A DNA stretch of 64,000 bases from Segatella copri (GTDB lineage: Bacteria > Bacteroidota > Bacteroidia > Bacteroidales > Bacteroidaceae): assembly GCF_949820605.1 (NCBI RefSeq), contig NZ_CATKVU010000006.1, forward strand, positions 852,501-916,500. Direction: 5' to 3'. Below, in pieces: positions 1 to 10,722 of this stretch. The position numbers and the translations under genes are program-made. Position 1 is the first letter of the stretch. Every line of letters starts with the position of its first letter. The notes under the pieces were generated by a model. It was not told where the DNA came from. It did no database searches and saw only the letters and a program-made list of their open reading frames with translations.

Positions 1-38
1 TTTAATAAGATTAATTCGTTTTTTTGCAAATATTTATC

Positions 39-46
39 TATCTTTG
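39..46 (+). promoter_or_regulatory. Bacteroidota -7 promoter box of the glycogen synthase gene
   Basis: TATCTTTG matches the Bacteroidota -7 consensus TAnnTTTG and lies 22 bp before the ATG. No good TTTG -33 box is seen at the usual distance; T-rich sequence fills that place. Confidence 0.6.
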
Positions 47-68
47 CGGTGTTTATTGATAATTATAT

Positions 69-1730
69 ATGGAAAAGAAAAGATTATTTCCAGATTACAT
101 ATTTGAGTCTAGTTGGGAAGTGTGTAATAAAGTTGGTGGTATCTACACCGTTCTTTCAACACGAGCTAAGACTCTTACGGAAAGGTTAAAGGATCAACTA
201 ATCTTCATTGGTCCTGATTGCTGGGGAGACAAGGTGAATCCTTATTTCTCTCAAGATGATACGCTTTATGCGGAGTGGAAAACAGAAGCTCTGAAAGAGG
301 GCTTAAAGGTTAAAGTAGGTAGATGGAATATACCGGGAGAGCCAGTAGCTGTTTTAGTAGATTTCAATCCTTACTATGCTGTTAAAGACCAGATCTATGG
401 ACAACTATGGCAGGACTATCAGGTTGATAGTCTTCATGCTTATGGTGACTATGACGAAGCATCGATGTTCTCTTATGCTGCCGCTCTGGTAGTAGAGAGT
501 TTCTACAAACATGTCGTTGGAAAAGGCAAGAAAGTTATCTATCATGGAAATGAATGGATGACAGGACTTGGTGTGCTCTATGTGAACAAGCATCTTCCTG
601 AGGTGGCTACAGTGTTCACCACGCATGCTACAAGTATCGGTCGTAGTATTGCCGGTAATAATAAGCCTCTTTACGATTATCTTTTTGCCTATAATGGTGA
701 TCAGATGGCGCAGGAACTCAATATGCAAAGCAAGCATTCTATAGAAAAGCAGACTGCTAAGTATGTTGATTGTTTCACAACAGTGAGTGATATTACTGCC
801 AACGAGTGCAAGGAATTGCTCGATAAACCGGTAGATTTCGTTTTGCCTAACGGATTTGACAATAGTTTTGTACCTAAAGCAAGTACCTTTACAAAGAAAC
901 GTAAGGAGGCAAGAAAGCGTTTGCTCGATGTAGCCAATGCTTTGATGGGTACAGATTTGGCTGATGATACGCTCATCGTTTCTACCAGCGGACGCTATGA
1001 GTTCCGCAACAAGGGTATCGATGTCTATATTGAGGCTATGAACCGCTTGCTTCGTGACAACAATTTGAAGAAGAATGTATTGGCATTCATTGATGTACCT
1101 GGTTGGGTAGGAGATCCACGTCAGGATCTGTTGGATCGTCTGAATAGCGGTAAGAAGTTTGACACGCCATTGGAGGTTCCGGAGATTACCCATTGGTTGC
1201 ATAATATGAGTCATGATAATGTATTGGGTATGCTGAAGTACTTCAACATGCATAATAATAAGGAAGACAAGGTGAAACTGATATTCTTACCTTGCTACTT
1301 GACAGGCGATGATGGCATTATCAACAAGAGCTACTATGATGTAGTGTTGGGTAATGACCTCTGTATCTATCCTTCTTATTATGAGCCATGGGGATATACT
1401 CCATTGGAGGCTATTGCGTTCAAGGTGCCTTGTATCACCACCGATTTGGCTGGTTTCGGTCTTTGGGCTAACTCAGAGAAAGGAAGTTACAGTGAGATAG
1501 AGGATGGTGTGAAGGTTATCAAGCGTACCGACTATAATTATTCAGAGGTAGCTGATGCTATTAAGGATACCGTAGCTAAGTACTCGGGATTCACCAAGAC
1601 ACAGGTGAACAAGTGTCGTAAAAATGCTGAGATTCTTTCAGAAAAAGCATTGTGGAAACACTTTATCGAGTATTACTATGATGCTTATGACCTTGCCCTG
1701 CGCAAGGCTGAAGTTCGTATGAAGAAATAA
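69..1730 (+). CDS. Glycogen synthase, GT3 family
   Basis: This enzyme transfers glucose from a nucleotide sugar to the growing alpha-1,4-glucan in the cytoplasm. The 553 residues fit the eukaryote-like GT3 glycogen synthases usual in Bacteroidetes rather than the GT5 GlgA of Proteobacteria. Visible marks are the N-terminal WEVCNKVGGIYTVLS segment (sugar-nucleotide site) and the E-x7-E signature EPWGYTPLE at residues 439-447, which holds the catalytic glutamate region. The gene lies 105 bp upstream of an alpha-glucan phosphorylase on the same strand, so synthesis and breakdown of the store appear to be co-located. The ATG start sits just downstream of a clear promoter box. The sugar donor (UDP- or ADP-glucose) cannot be told from sequence. 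Confidence 0.93.
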   Translation: MEKKRLFPDYIFESSWEVCNKVGGIYTVLSTRAKTLTERLKDQLIFIGPDCWGDKVNPYFSQDDTLYAEWKTEALKEGLKVKVGRWNIPGEPVAVLVDFNPYYAVKDQIYGQLWQDYQVDSLHAYGDYDEASMFSYAAALVVESFYKHVVGKGKKVIYHGNEWMTGLGVLYVNKHLPEVATVFTTHATSIGRSIAGNNKPLYDYLFAYNGDQMAQELNMQSKHSIEKQTAKYVDCFTTVSDITANECKELLDKPVDFVLPNGFDNSFVPKASTFTKKRKEARKRLLDVANALMGTDLADDTLIVSTSGRYEFRNKGIDVYIEAMNRLLRDNNLKKNVLAFIDVPGWVGDPRQDLLDRLNSGKKFDTPLEVPEITHWLHNMSHDNVLGMLKYFNMHNNKEDKVKLIFLPCYLTGDDGIINKSYYDVVLGNDLCIYPSYYEPWGYTPLEAIAFKVPCITTDLAGFGLWANSEKGSYSEIEDGVKVIKRTDYNYSEVADAIKDTVAKYSGFTKTQVNKCRKNAEILSEKALWKHFIEYYYDAYDLALRKAEVRMKK

Positions 1731-1829
1731 TAATCTCTCTCTCTTGATGGCGTAAGCCATAAAACAAATATTTGGATTCTGCAAGAATCACTATGTTTGC
1801 AAGATAGAAAATATACATCTTAAAAATAA

Positions 1830-4394
<2,565 letters not shown>

Positions 4395-4428
4395 TATAAT
4401 AGCGACATTGTCACATTATAAATATATG

Positions 4429-4464
4429 AATCCTGTATCTCTTTTGGGGATACAGGATTTTTTT
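4429..4464 (+). terminator. Rho-independent terminator after glgP
   Basis: An 11-bp perfect stem (AATCCTGTATC and GATACAGGATT) with a 9-nt loop is followed by a run of seven T. It closes the glycogen transcription unit. Confidence 0.9.
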
Positions 4465-4560
4465 GGTTTGAAATCGAACAATGAACAGTGTTATTGTAGT
4501 TGTGAAAAGTGAATTGTGAAAAGTGAATGTAGATTAGAAACAGGGGAAGAGTGGAATCAT

Positions 4561-4594
4561 AAAAAAGAGTCTTCCTTTTTAAAAAGAAAGACTC
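4561..4594 (-). terminator. Rho-independent terminator after prs
   Basis: On the minus strand the GAGTCTTTCTTTTT and AAAAAGGAAGACTC arms pair over 14 bp with one mismatch, and a T run (the A tract 4561-4566) follows. It lies 28 bp beyond the prs stop codon. The gap between this and the glgP terminator holds only low-complexity GTGAAAAGTGAA repeats (about 4502-4528). Confidence 0.85.
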
Positions 4595-4621
4595 CTTGTA
4601 AACTTGTATGATGATATTTCC

Positions 4622-5560
4622 TTATACCAGATACTGGGAAGAGATACTCTCGTTATCCTCAACACGGCGAATGGTTTCTGCAAACATATCTGCAATAGAA
4701 ATCTGCTTAACCTTTGCGCAACGCTTGGTGTAAGGGATGGAATCAGTGAATACTATCTCCTCAAGAGCTGAATCCTGAACACGCTCAGATGCAGGACCAC
4801 TCATCACGCAGTGAGATGCACATGCACGAACAGTCTTTGCACCAGCCTGCTTCATGATGTCGGCAGCCTTCGTGATAGTACCGGCTGTATCGACCATATC
4901 ATCAATGATGACAACATTCTTGTCTTTTACATCACCGATAATCTGCATGCTTGCTACTACATTGGCGCGAGCACGGGTCTTGTTGCAGAGCACGAGAGGG
5001 CAGCCGAAGTACTTAGCATAAGTGTTGGCACGCTTAGAACCACCAACGTCTGGAGAAGCAATGACCATATCCTTGAGGCGTAAGCTCTGCAGGTATGGCA
5101 AAATAACGCCAGATGCATAGAGGTGATCTACAGGAACATCAAAGAAGCCCTGAATCTGGTCGGCATGGAGGTCCATGGTGATGAGACGGTCGATACCGGC
5201 AACGCTGAGCAAGTCGGCTACCAGTTTAGCGCCGATGCTGACACGTGGTTTGTCCTTGCGATCCTGACGGGCCCATCCGAAGTAAGGAACAACAGCAATA
5301 ATATTGCGGGCAGAAGCACGCTTTGCTGCGTCAATCATCAGGAGCAACTCCATCAAGTTGTCTGAATTAGGGAATGTGCTCTGTACGAGGAAAACATCGC
5401 GTCCGCGAATAGACTCCTCGAAAGATACGCCAAATTCACCATCAGAGAACTTGGTTACAACCAAATTACCCAGTGGGCAACCTAAACTAGCGCAGATTTT
5501 TTCTGCAAGGTATCTCGAGTTAGTACCAGAGAATACCAAAAAAGAGTTTTTGTCACTCAT
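4622..5560 (-). CDS. prs: Ribose-phosphate pyrophosphokinase (PRPP synthetase)
   Basis: The enzyme makes PRPP from ribose-5-phosphate and ATP for nucleotide, histidine and tryptophan synthesis. The 312 residues match class I PRPP synthetases. The N-terminal FSDGEFGVSFEESIRGRDVF segment, the PYFGWARQDRK loop, DLHADQIQGFFDVPVDHL, and the PRPP-binding VVIIDDMVDTAGTI segment near residue 215-228 are all present. The gene has its own downstream terminator. The next gene upstream on this strand (ThiE-like) ends 83 bp before the prs start, so the two might be cotranscribed; I see no clear promoter box in the gap. Confidence 0.97.
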   Translation of the reverse strand: MSDKNSFLVFSGTNSRYLAEKICASLGCPLGNLVVTKFSDGEFGVSFEESIRGRDVFLVQSTFPNSDNLMELLLMIDAAKRASARNIIAVVPYFGWARQDRKDKPRVSIGAKLVADLLSVAGIDRLITMDLHADQIQGFFDVPVDHLYASGVILPYLQSLRLKDMVIASPDVGGSKRANTYAKYFGCPLVLCNKTRARANVVASMQIIGDVKDKNVVIIDDMVDTAGTITKAADIMKQAGAKTVRACASHCVMSGPASERVQDSALEEIVFTDSIPYTKRCAKVKQISIADMFAETIRRVEDNESISSQYLV

Positions 5561-5643
5561 TTCTATTAGTGTTTATGTGTATTAATAGTTATTTTTATCT
5601 ATTTTCATGTAGGGGGATGAATCTTTTTTCGGGAACCTCAGTA

Positions 5644-6258
5644 TTAGCTGATAGCCTTTCTCAATTTCTCGAAGTGAAGAATCAACTCTTTGAAATCGCG
5701 CTCGTTGTGAATGTCGAAACGGTTCCAGAGATCTCCACAGATTACTACTCCTCCAAATCCGAGTTCCTTGGCAATCTTGAGATTTTCCAGACTCATGCCT
5801 CCCAAGGCGTATACCTTCTTGTCTATGAGTCCTGCCTTGGCTGCATTCTCAAGCTGCTGCAGATTGAAGGAAGACTTTTCATCTTTAAACTCAATACAGT
5901 CGAAGATGTTTTTCAGAAACACATAGTTTGATTTCTTCTTCATCTCTTTCAGCATCGAGAGATCTGTGCAGGTGCGACTGAACTTGCCTTTGTATCCATC
6001 CGGTACCGGTGCTAGCGGATCGTCTATATGGATTCCTGCTAAATCATACTCCTGTTTGAGGTAATAATGATCATGAACAGTAATCTTGCGAAGATAGTCT
6101 TCAGGCAGTAACGTGAGCAGTCGCTCAGCATACATTGGTGACGAACCTGGCTTGAAAAGATGCAGGTTGTCCATGCCCTCGTCGAACAGCGAGGATAGTA
6201 TTTTATCTTCTTCCACAAAGAATGTGGACTTGGTCATTATTGCTAATTTCATCGTCAA
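5644..6258 (-). CDS. Thiamine phosphate synthase/TenI-like protein
   Basis: The 204-residue protein looks like a TIM-barrel member of the ThiE/TenI family, which joins the thiazole and pyrimidine moieties of thiamine (ThiE) or isomerises the thiazole (TenI). The supporting segments are AGIHIDD near residue 74 (compare GvHlGqeD of ThiE), and VYALGGMSLENLKIAKELGFGG followed by GDLW near the C-terminus, the phosphate-binding end of the barrel. The usual ThiE pyrimidine-site residues are not clearly conserved, and no other thiamine gene or TPP riboswitch is nearby, so a different phosphate-sugar role is possible. A TACTTTTG promoter box lies upstream at 6275-6282. An alternative ATG is two codons in. 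Confidence 0.7.
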   Translation of the reverse strand: MTMKLAIMTKSTFFVEEDKILSSLFDEGMDNLHLFKPGSSPMYAERLLTLLPEDYLRKITVHDHYYLKQEYDLAGIHIDDPLAPVPDGYKGKFSRTCTDLSMLKEMKKKSNYVFLKNIFDCIEFKDEKSSFNLQQLENAAKAGLIDKKVYALGGMSLENLKIAKELGFGGVVICGDLWNRFDIHNERDFKELILHFEKLRKAIS

Positions 6259-6274
6259 AATGATTTTTATGATG

Positions 6275-6282
6275 CAAAAGTA
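6275..6282 (-). promoter_or_regulatory. -7 promoter box of the ThiE-like gene
   Basis: Read on the minus strand it is TACTTTTG, a match to TAnnTTTG, 17 bp before the start codon. It lies back to back with the nspC promoter box. Confidence 0.5.
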
Positions 6283-6325
6283 TTAAAAAAAACGCAAACT
6301 AGCAATTATATTCGGGATAAAAAGC

Positions 6326-6333
6326 TATCTTTG
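6326..6333 (+). promoter_or_regulatory. -7 promoter box of nspC
   Basis: TATCTTTG matches TAnnTTTG. Because it overlaps a possible TTG start at 6331, that upstream start would be outside the transcript; the ATG at 6361 is the likely start. Confidence 0.6.
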
Positions 6334-6360
6334 CACCATAAAATTAATATTTATCAAGTT

Positions 6361-7536
6361 ATGCAAGTAAATTTAGCGAATTTTAATGAGATTCATCGAC
6401 CAATTTACGTTTTAGAGGAAGAACGTTTGCGACAGAATCTGTCGCTCATCAGGAGTGTGGCTGAGCGTGCCGATATGGAAATTATTCTAGCTTTTAAGGC
6501 TTATGCTCTTTGGAAGACATTTCCGATTTTCAGAGAGTATATTTCTTCGACCACTGCCAGCTCTCTTAGCGAGGCAAAACTGGCGTATCATGAATTTGGC
6601 AGTAAGGCGCATACTTTTTCGCCGGCTTATACCGATTATGAGATTGATGAGATAGCTCAATGCTCAAGTCATCTTACTTTCAACTCGCTTACGCAATATG
6701 AGCGATATCATGAACGGGTTCGTAGGGCAAATTCTGACATCAGACTGGGATTGAGAGTAAATCCGGAATATTCTGAAGTCGGAACATTGCTGTATAATCC
6801 GTGTGCACCTGGAACCCGATTCGGTGTATCGGCAGATAAATTGCCTCAAACTTTGCCTTCAGATATAGAAGGATTCCATTGTCATTGTCACTGCGAGAGT
6901 GGGGCGGATGTCTTTGAACGTACGTTAGCTCATATCGAAGAGAAATTCTCTCCTTGGTTTCCGCAGCTGAAATGGATCAATTTCGGTGGAGGTCATCTGA
7001 TGACCAGGAAGGATTATGATGTGGAACACCTTATTAATATAATAAAGGGATTTCATCAGCGTTATCCTCATCTTAAAATTATCATGGAACCTGGTAGTGC
7101 CTTTGGGTGGCAGACCGGGCCGCTTGTAACTCAAGTAGTAGATGTGGTTGAAGATAAAGGTATCAGGACAGCTATCATAAATGCCAGTTTTACCTGTCAT
7201 ATGCCCGACTGTCTGGAGATGCCGTATATGCCAGCTGTCAGAAATGCAGAAACCCTGGAGGTTGATGATCCGACGAAGGCTCCTGAGGGCGCACATATAT
7301 ATAGAATAGGTGGCAACAGTTGTCTGAGTGGAGATTTTATGGGCTTCTGGAAATTTGACCATGAATTGCAAATAGGCGAGAATGTTATTTTCGAAGATAT
7401 GCTGCATTACACTACGGTAAAGACAAATACCTTTAATGGAATCACTCATCCATCAATAGGAATCGTACATTTAGATGGAAAATTGGAAACTCTAAGAGAT
7501 TTCAGCTACGAAGATTATCGCGGTAGGATGGATTAG
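6361..7536 (+). CDS. nspC: Carboxynorspermidine/carboxyspermidine decarboxylase
   Basis: This PLP enzyme of the fold-III (ornithine/DAP decarboxylase-like) group decarboxylates carboxyspermidine or carboxynorspermidine, the last step of the spermidine route used by gut Bacteroidetes. The PLP lysine lies in ILAFKAYALW (residue 46 with this start), followed by STTASSLSEAKLA. GFHCHCHCESG, FGGGHLMTRKDYD and IIMEPGSAFGWQTG are further family marks, as is the C-terminal GNSCLSGDFMG, where the catalytic Cys sits. I chose the ATG at 6361 since upstream codons overlap the promoter box. The partner carboxynorspermidine dehydrogenase is not in this window. Confidence 0.92.
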   Translation: MQVNLANFNEIHRPIYVLEEERLRQNLSLIRSVAERADMEIILAFKAYALWKTFPIFREYISSTTASSLSEAKLAYHEFGSKAHTFSPAYTDYEIDEIAQCSSHLTFNSLTQYERYHERVRRANSDIRLGLRVNPEYSEVGTLLYNPCAPGTRFGVSADKLPQTLPSDIEGFHCHCHCESGADVFERTLAHIEEKFSPWFPQLKWINFGGGHLMTRKDYDVEHLINIIKGFHQRYPHLKIIMEPGSAFGWQTGPLVTQVVDVVEDKGIRTAIINASFTCHMPDCLEMPYMPAVRNAETLEVDDPTKAPEGAHIYRIGGNSCLSGDFMGFWKFDHELQIGENVIFEDMLHYTTVKTNTFNGITHPSIGIVHLDGKLETLRDFSYEDYRGRMD

Positions 7537-7665
7537 TATAATTTCTATTTTCCCGATTTTTCTGCCGGATGAGTTTAAAAATCGGCAAAATAAGGCTTAA
7601 AATGTGTGTTTTGCTCACTAAAAAGGGCAAAATGCACATTTTTTTTCAAAAAAATCGAAGAAAAG

Positions 7666-7696
7666 TTTGGTAATTCAGAAAAAAGTAGTACCTTTG
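7666..7696 (+). promoter_or_regulatory. Promoter of the tRNA cluster
   Basis: TTTG at 7666-7669, 19 bp, then TACCTTTG at 7689-7696 fits the Bacteroidota promoter consensus almost perfectly. It lies 42 bp before the first tRNA. The rest of 7537-7738 is AT-rich with no gene seen. Confidence 0.8.
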
Positions 7697-7738
7697 CACT
7701 CGCATTCAGAGGAACGCTCCTAAGTAATAGGAAAAACT

Positions 7739-7811
7739 GCGGAAATAGCTCAGTTGGTAGAGCACAACCTTGCCAAGGTTGGGGTCGCGGGTCCGAGTCC
7801 CGTTTTCCGCT
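7739..7811 (+). tRNA. tRNA-Gly (anticodon GCC), copy 1
   Basis: A full cloverleaf is read: acceptor GCGGAAA with TTTCCGC, D-arm GCTC/GAGC, anticodon stem CAACC/GGTTG with loop TTGCCAA, T-arm GCGGG/CCCGT with TCCGAGT loop, discriminator T. CCA is not encoded. Identical to the copies at 7976 and 8300. Confidence 0.95.
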
Positions 7812-7871
7812 CATTTTTTTTGAAAACAACATCAAGCTTTATCTTGGTTAGATAATGATGGCAATATACTT

Positions 7872-7955
7872 GGAGAGGTGGCGGAATTGGTAGACGCGCT
7901 ACTTTGAGGGGGTAGTGACAATTGTGTCGTGGGAGTTCGAGTCTCCTCCTCTTCA
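7872..7955 (+). tRNA. tRNA-Leu (anticodon GAG), copy 1
   Basis: Class II tRNA with acceptor GGAGAGG/CCTCTTC (one G-T pair), D-arm with GGAATTGGTAGACGC, anticodon stem CTACT/GGTAG with loop TTGAGGG, a long variable arm (TGACAATTGTGTCGT) and T-arm GGGAG/CTCCT. Discriminator A; CCA not encoded. Confidence 0.95.
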
Positions 7956-7975
7956 CTGGTATTGTTATCTTACAA

Positions 7976-8048
7976 GCGGAAATAGCTCAGTTGGTAGAGC
8001 ACAACCTTGCCAAGGTTGGGGTCGCGGGTCCGAGTCCCGTTTTCCGCT
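7976..8048 (+). tRNA. tRNA-Gly (anticodon GCC), copy 2
   Basis: Identical in sequence to the copy at 7739-7811, with loop TTGCCAA. It follows the first tRNA-Leu(GAG) by 20 bp. Confidence 0.95.
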
Positions 8049-8089
8049 CGATCATTTTTGTATTAAACCAAGATAGGTTTAAGTTTAGG

Positions 8090-8171
8090 GCCCAAGTGGC
8101 GGAATTGGTAGACGCGCACGTTTCAGGTGCGTGTGTTTCACAACGTGCAGGTTCGAGTCCTGTCTTGGGCA
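8090..8171 (+). tRNA. tRNA-Leu (anticodon CAG)
   Basis: Acceptor GCCCAAG/CTTGGGC, D-arm shared with the other Leu tRNAs, anticodon stem CACGT/GCGTG with loop TTCAGGT (anticodon CAG, reads CUG), long variable arm, T-arm CAGG/CCTG, discriminator A. No encoded CCA. Confidence 0.95.
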
Positions 8172-8195
8172 CAATATTTAAATTAGCTTAGTGTT

Positions 8196-8279
8196 GGAGA
8201 GGTGGCGGAATTGGTAGACGCGCTACTTTGAGGGGGTAGTGACAATTGTGTCGTGGGAGTTCGAGTCTCCTCCTCTTCA
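8196..8279 (+). tRNA. tRNA-Leu (anticodon GAG), copy 2
   Basis: Identical to the copy at 7872-7955. With the following tRNA-Gly it forms a duplicate of the Leu(GAG)-Gly(GCC) pair at 7872-8048, and the spacers are also similar. Confidence 0.95.
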
Positions 8280-8299
8280 CTTTTATTGTTGTTTTACAA

Positions 8300-8372
8300 G
8301 CGGAAATAGCTCAGTTGGTAGAGCACAACCTTGCCAAGGTTGGGGTCGCGGGTCCGAGTCCCGTTTTCCGCT
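8300..8372 (+). tRNA. tRNA-Gly (anticodon GCC), copy 3
   Basis: Third identical copy of the Gly(GCC) tRNA. A T run directly after it (8373-8380) may end the tRNA transcript. Confidence 0.95.
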
Positions 8373-8404
8373 CTTTTTTTTGAACTCGAGAAACATACCC
8401 ATTT

Positions 8405-8941
8405 ATGAATTTATATTTAAGATATTTTGATCAGGAGACATTAGTTACTAGTGTTGATGATGCTATTGGTTTTTTAAAGAGTATTCCTGAGATTGAGATG
8501 GATGCAGAGCTAGAGGCAGATGTTCGTGAATATGCCGCTAGCGATTTGACGTATCCAAAAAGATATAAGGTACGCCCACGTGTTTATTTTATTGTGATAA
8601 AGACTACGGCGCAAACTATGCAGGATTTTAAGGATAAGAAAGCATTGCGTACTCCTACTCCTGCAGAGAGAATGGAGAATCCTGTTGTTGCCAGTTTGGC
8701 TCAAGAGGCTCCAGGCTGGTATGAAGGATCACTTGATTTCAAGCGTGTTGTGATGGTACCGGCTACAGGAAAGTTTGAGTACCGTGATACTCATTTCGTT
8801 GCGGATGTTAAAGCTGAATCAGGTTTGGATTGTTACAATCGCATCGTAGATTATCTGCGCGATTGTGTAGATTCACGCAGCCAGTTCCCATCTGCAAAAG
8901 GTAAGAATTTCCATTTCCGCTATCTGGGAATGTGGAAATAA
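8405..8941 (+). CDS. Conserved protein of unknown function
   Basis: I do not recognise this 178-residue protein. It has no signal peptide or membrane segment. An acidic N-terminal third (residues 15-45, EIEMDAELEADVREY) is followed by a basic stretch (YPKRYKVRPRVYFIVIKTT) and a C-terminal part with KFEYRDTHFVADVKAESGL and FHFRYLGMWK, which looks like a compact alpha/beta protein. It lies between the tRNA cluster and ssb, 29 bp before ssb on the same strand, so it may be cotranscribed with ssb and gldE. The ATG at 8405 is the first in the open frame. Codon use looks like that of its neighbours. Confidence 0.7.
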   Translation: MNLYLRYFDQETLVTSVDDAIGFLKSIPEIEMDAELEADVREYAASDLTYPKRYKVRPRVYFIVIKTTAQTMQDFKDKKALRTPTPAERMENPVVASLAQEAPGWYEGSLDFKRVVMVPATGKFEYRDTHFVADVKAESGLDCYNRIVDYLRDCVDSRSQFPSAKGKNFHFRYLGMWK

Positions 8942-8970
8942 AATATTCAGAAATTTAAAAGATTCGTGTC

Positions 8971-9318
8971 ATGAACAAGGTTATGCTAATTGGTAATGTA
9001 GGAAAAGATCCTGACATTCATTATTTCGAAGCAGATCAGGCTGTAGCTCAGGTCTCTCTCGCAACTACAGAGAAAGGATATACTTTGCCTAATGGTACCC
9101 AAGTGCCAGACCATACAGATTGGCACAATCTTGTTTTTTATCGTGGGCTTGCAAAGGTAGTAGAGAAGTATGTGCATAAGGGTGACCGCCTTTATGTGGA
9201 AGGAAGAATCCGCTACCGCTCCTATGATGACAAGCAGGGTAGAAGACAATATATTACAGAAATCTATGTAGATAATATGGAGATGTTGAGTACTCGCCCT
9301 GCTACTAAAGAACAATAA
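8971..9318 (+). CDS. ssb: Single-stranded DNA-binding protein (short form)
   Basis: The protein is a single OB fold that binds ssDNA in replication and repair. NKVMLIGNVGKDPDIHYF at the start, WHNLVFYRGLAKVVEKYVHKGDRLYVEGRIRYRSYDDKQGRRQY and ITEIYVDNMEML are textbook SSB segments. At 115 residues it is short: it ends STRPATKEQ directly after the OB fold and lacks the flexible linker and acidic tip that recruits partner proteins in most bacterial SSBs. It stands 22 bp before gldE, an arrangement common in Bacteroidetes. A longer SSB may be encoded elsewhere. Confidence 0.93.
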   Translation: MNKVMLIGNVGKDPDIHYFEADQAVAQVSLATTEKGYTLPNGTQVPDHTDWHNLVFYRGLAKVVEKYVHKGDRLYVEGRIRYRSYDDKQGRRQYITEIYVDNMEMLSTRPATKEQ

Positions 9319-9340
9319 TTATTAATTTTTAGCTCAGAAA

Positions 9341-10687
9341 TTGGATATATCCACCATAACTGATGCCTTCGGTGATGTGATGCTGATGCAGCCTTCCGCC
9401 GGGGTTATTGTAGCTGCTGTACTTGCAGCTATATTGTTAGGCATGTCTGCTTTTGCCAGTGGTTCCGAAATTGCTTTTTTCAGTTTATCACCAACTGATG
9501 TTGCGGAACTTGAGGATGAAAAGACTGATGCCGATAAGAAAATACAGATGTTGCGTGATGATTCCGAACGTACGTTGGCTACCATTTTGATAACCAATAA
9601 TTTTGTGAATGTCACAATCATCATGCTCCTTAATTATGTATTCGCAGGAATCGTAGAGTTTGGTCCTAAAGCTTATTGGCTTCAGTTCCTGATTATTACG
9701 GTTATTCTTACTTTCTTGCTTTTGCTTTTTGGTGAGATTATGCCGAAAGTGTATGCCCGCCAGGATTCTCTGAAGTTCTGTCGCCGGTGCGTAGGGGGAA
9801 TTCTGTTTGTCAGAAAGTTGTTTTGGCCTTTAGAAACTATCTTGCTGAAAAGTGGAATTCTAGCAGAAAAGATTATACAGAAGGAAAATCATGTGCTGAG
9901 TGTTGATGACTTGGAACAGGCTCTTGAACTGACAGATAAGAATGATATCAAGGACGAGCAGAGCATGCTGAAGGGTATCATCCGCTTTGGCGATGAAACA
10001 GCCAAGGAGGTGATGACCAGCCGACAGAATATTGTTGACCTGGATATCCGTAGTTCTTATCCAGAAGTATTAAAGTGCATTGAAGAGAATAATTACAGTC
10101 GTATTCCTGTTTATCAGGATAATACAGATAATATTCGTGGCGTACTGTATATCAAGGACTTATTGCCTCATCTTACGAAGTCTTCCAACTTCCGTTGGCA
10201 GAGCCTGATTCGTCCTCCTTACTTTGTTCCTGAAACCAAGAAGATAGATGATCTGCTTCGCGAGTTCCAGGACAACAAGGTTCATATCGCCATTGTGGTA
10301 GATGAGTTCGGAGGAACATCGGGTATTGTTACTCTCGAAGATATTCTGGAGGAAATTGTAGGTGAAATCAATGATGAATACGATGAGGAGGAGAAGTTCT
10401 ACTCGAAATTAAATTACAACACCTTTATCTTTGAAGGTAAAACGCTTCTTTCTGATTTCTGCAAAATCCTGAATGTAGATGACGAAGAGTTCGAGGAGGT
10501 TGAGGGTGATGCAGATTCTCTGGCTGGTCTGCTCTTGGAAATCAAAGGCGATTTCCCAAGTATGCACGAGAAGATAGATTATAAGAACTATACTTTCGAG
10601 GTTATGCAGATAGAGGAGCGTCGCATCAGCAAGATTAAGGTGACGGTACATCCTTTGAAAGATAACGTGGAGGATTCTTCTAAGTAA
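9341..10687 (+). CDS. gldE: GldE-like CNNM/CBS/CorC-type membrane protein
   Basis: This 448-residue protein has the architecture of the HlyC/CorC (CNNM) family: an N-terminal membrane domain with about four segments (residues 20-40, 85-105, 115-132, 150-165), a CBS pair around 220-335 (EVMTSRQNIVDLD, SRIPVYQDNTDNIRGVLYIKDLL, HIAIVVDEFGGTSGIVTLEDILEEIVGEI) and a C-terminal CorC_HlyC domain. In Bacteroidetes the copy beside ssb and a phosphopantetheinyl transferase is called GldE; gliding is not implied here, and a divalent-cation transport or envelope role is more likely. The open frame begins with TTG at 9341; an ATG at 9380 is a possible later start. Confidence 0.88.
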   Translation: MDISTITDAFGDVMLMQPSAGVIVAAVLAAILLGMSAFASGSEIAFFSLSPTDVAELEDEKTDADKKIQMLRDDSERTLATILITNNFVNVTIIMLLNYVFAGIVEFGPKAYWLQFLIITVILTFLLLLFGEIMPKVYARQDSLKFCRRCVGGILFVRKLFWPLETILLKSGILAEKIIQKENHVLSVDDLEQALELTDKNDIKDEQSMLKGIIRFGDETAKEVMTSRQNIVDLDIRSSYPEVLKCIEENNYSRIPVYQDNTDNIRGVLYIKDLLPHLTKSSNFRWQSLIRPPYFVPETKKIDDLLREFQDNKVHIAIVVDEFGGTSGIVTLEDILEEIVGEINDEYDEEEKFYSKLNYNTFIFEGKTLLSDFCKILNVDDEEFEEVEGDADSLAGLLLEIKGDFPSMHEKIDYKNYTFEVMQIEERRISKIKVTVHPLKDNVEDSSK

Positions 10688-10722
10688 TCATCAGTATTCA
10701 TCAATATCAGAATATAAAAAAT

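Noticed and set aside
6259..6330. TPP riboswitch before the ThiE-like gene
   Set aside because: The 72-bp gap is too short and lacks the conserved thi-box; only promoter boxes are seen.
7750..8430. Short open frames across the tRNA cluster
   Set aside because: They are translations of the tRNA genes themselves.
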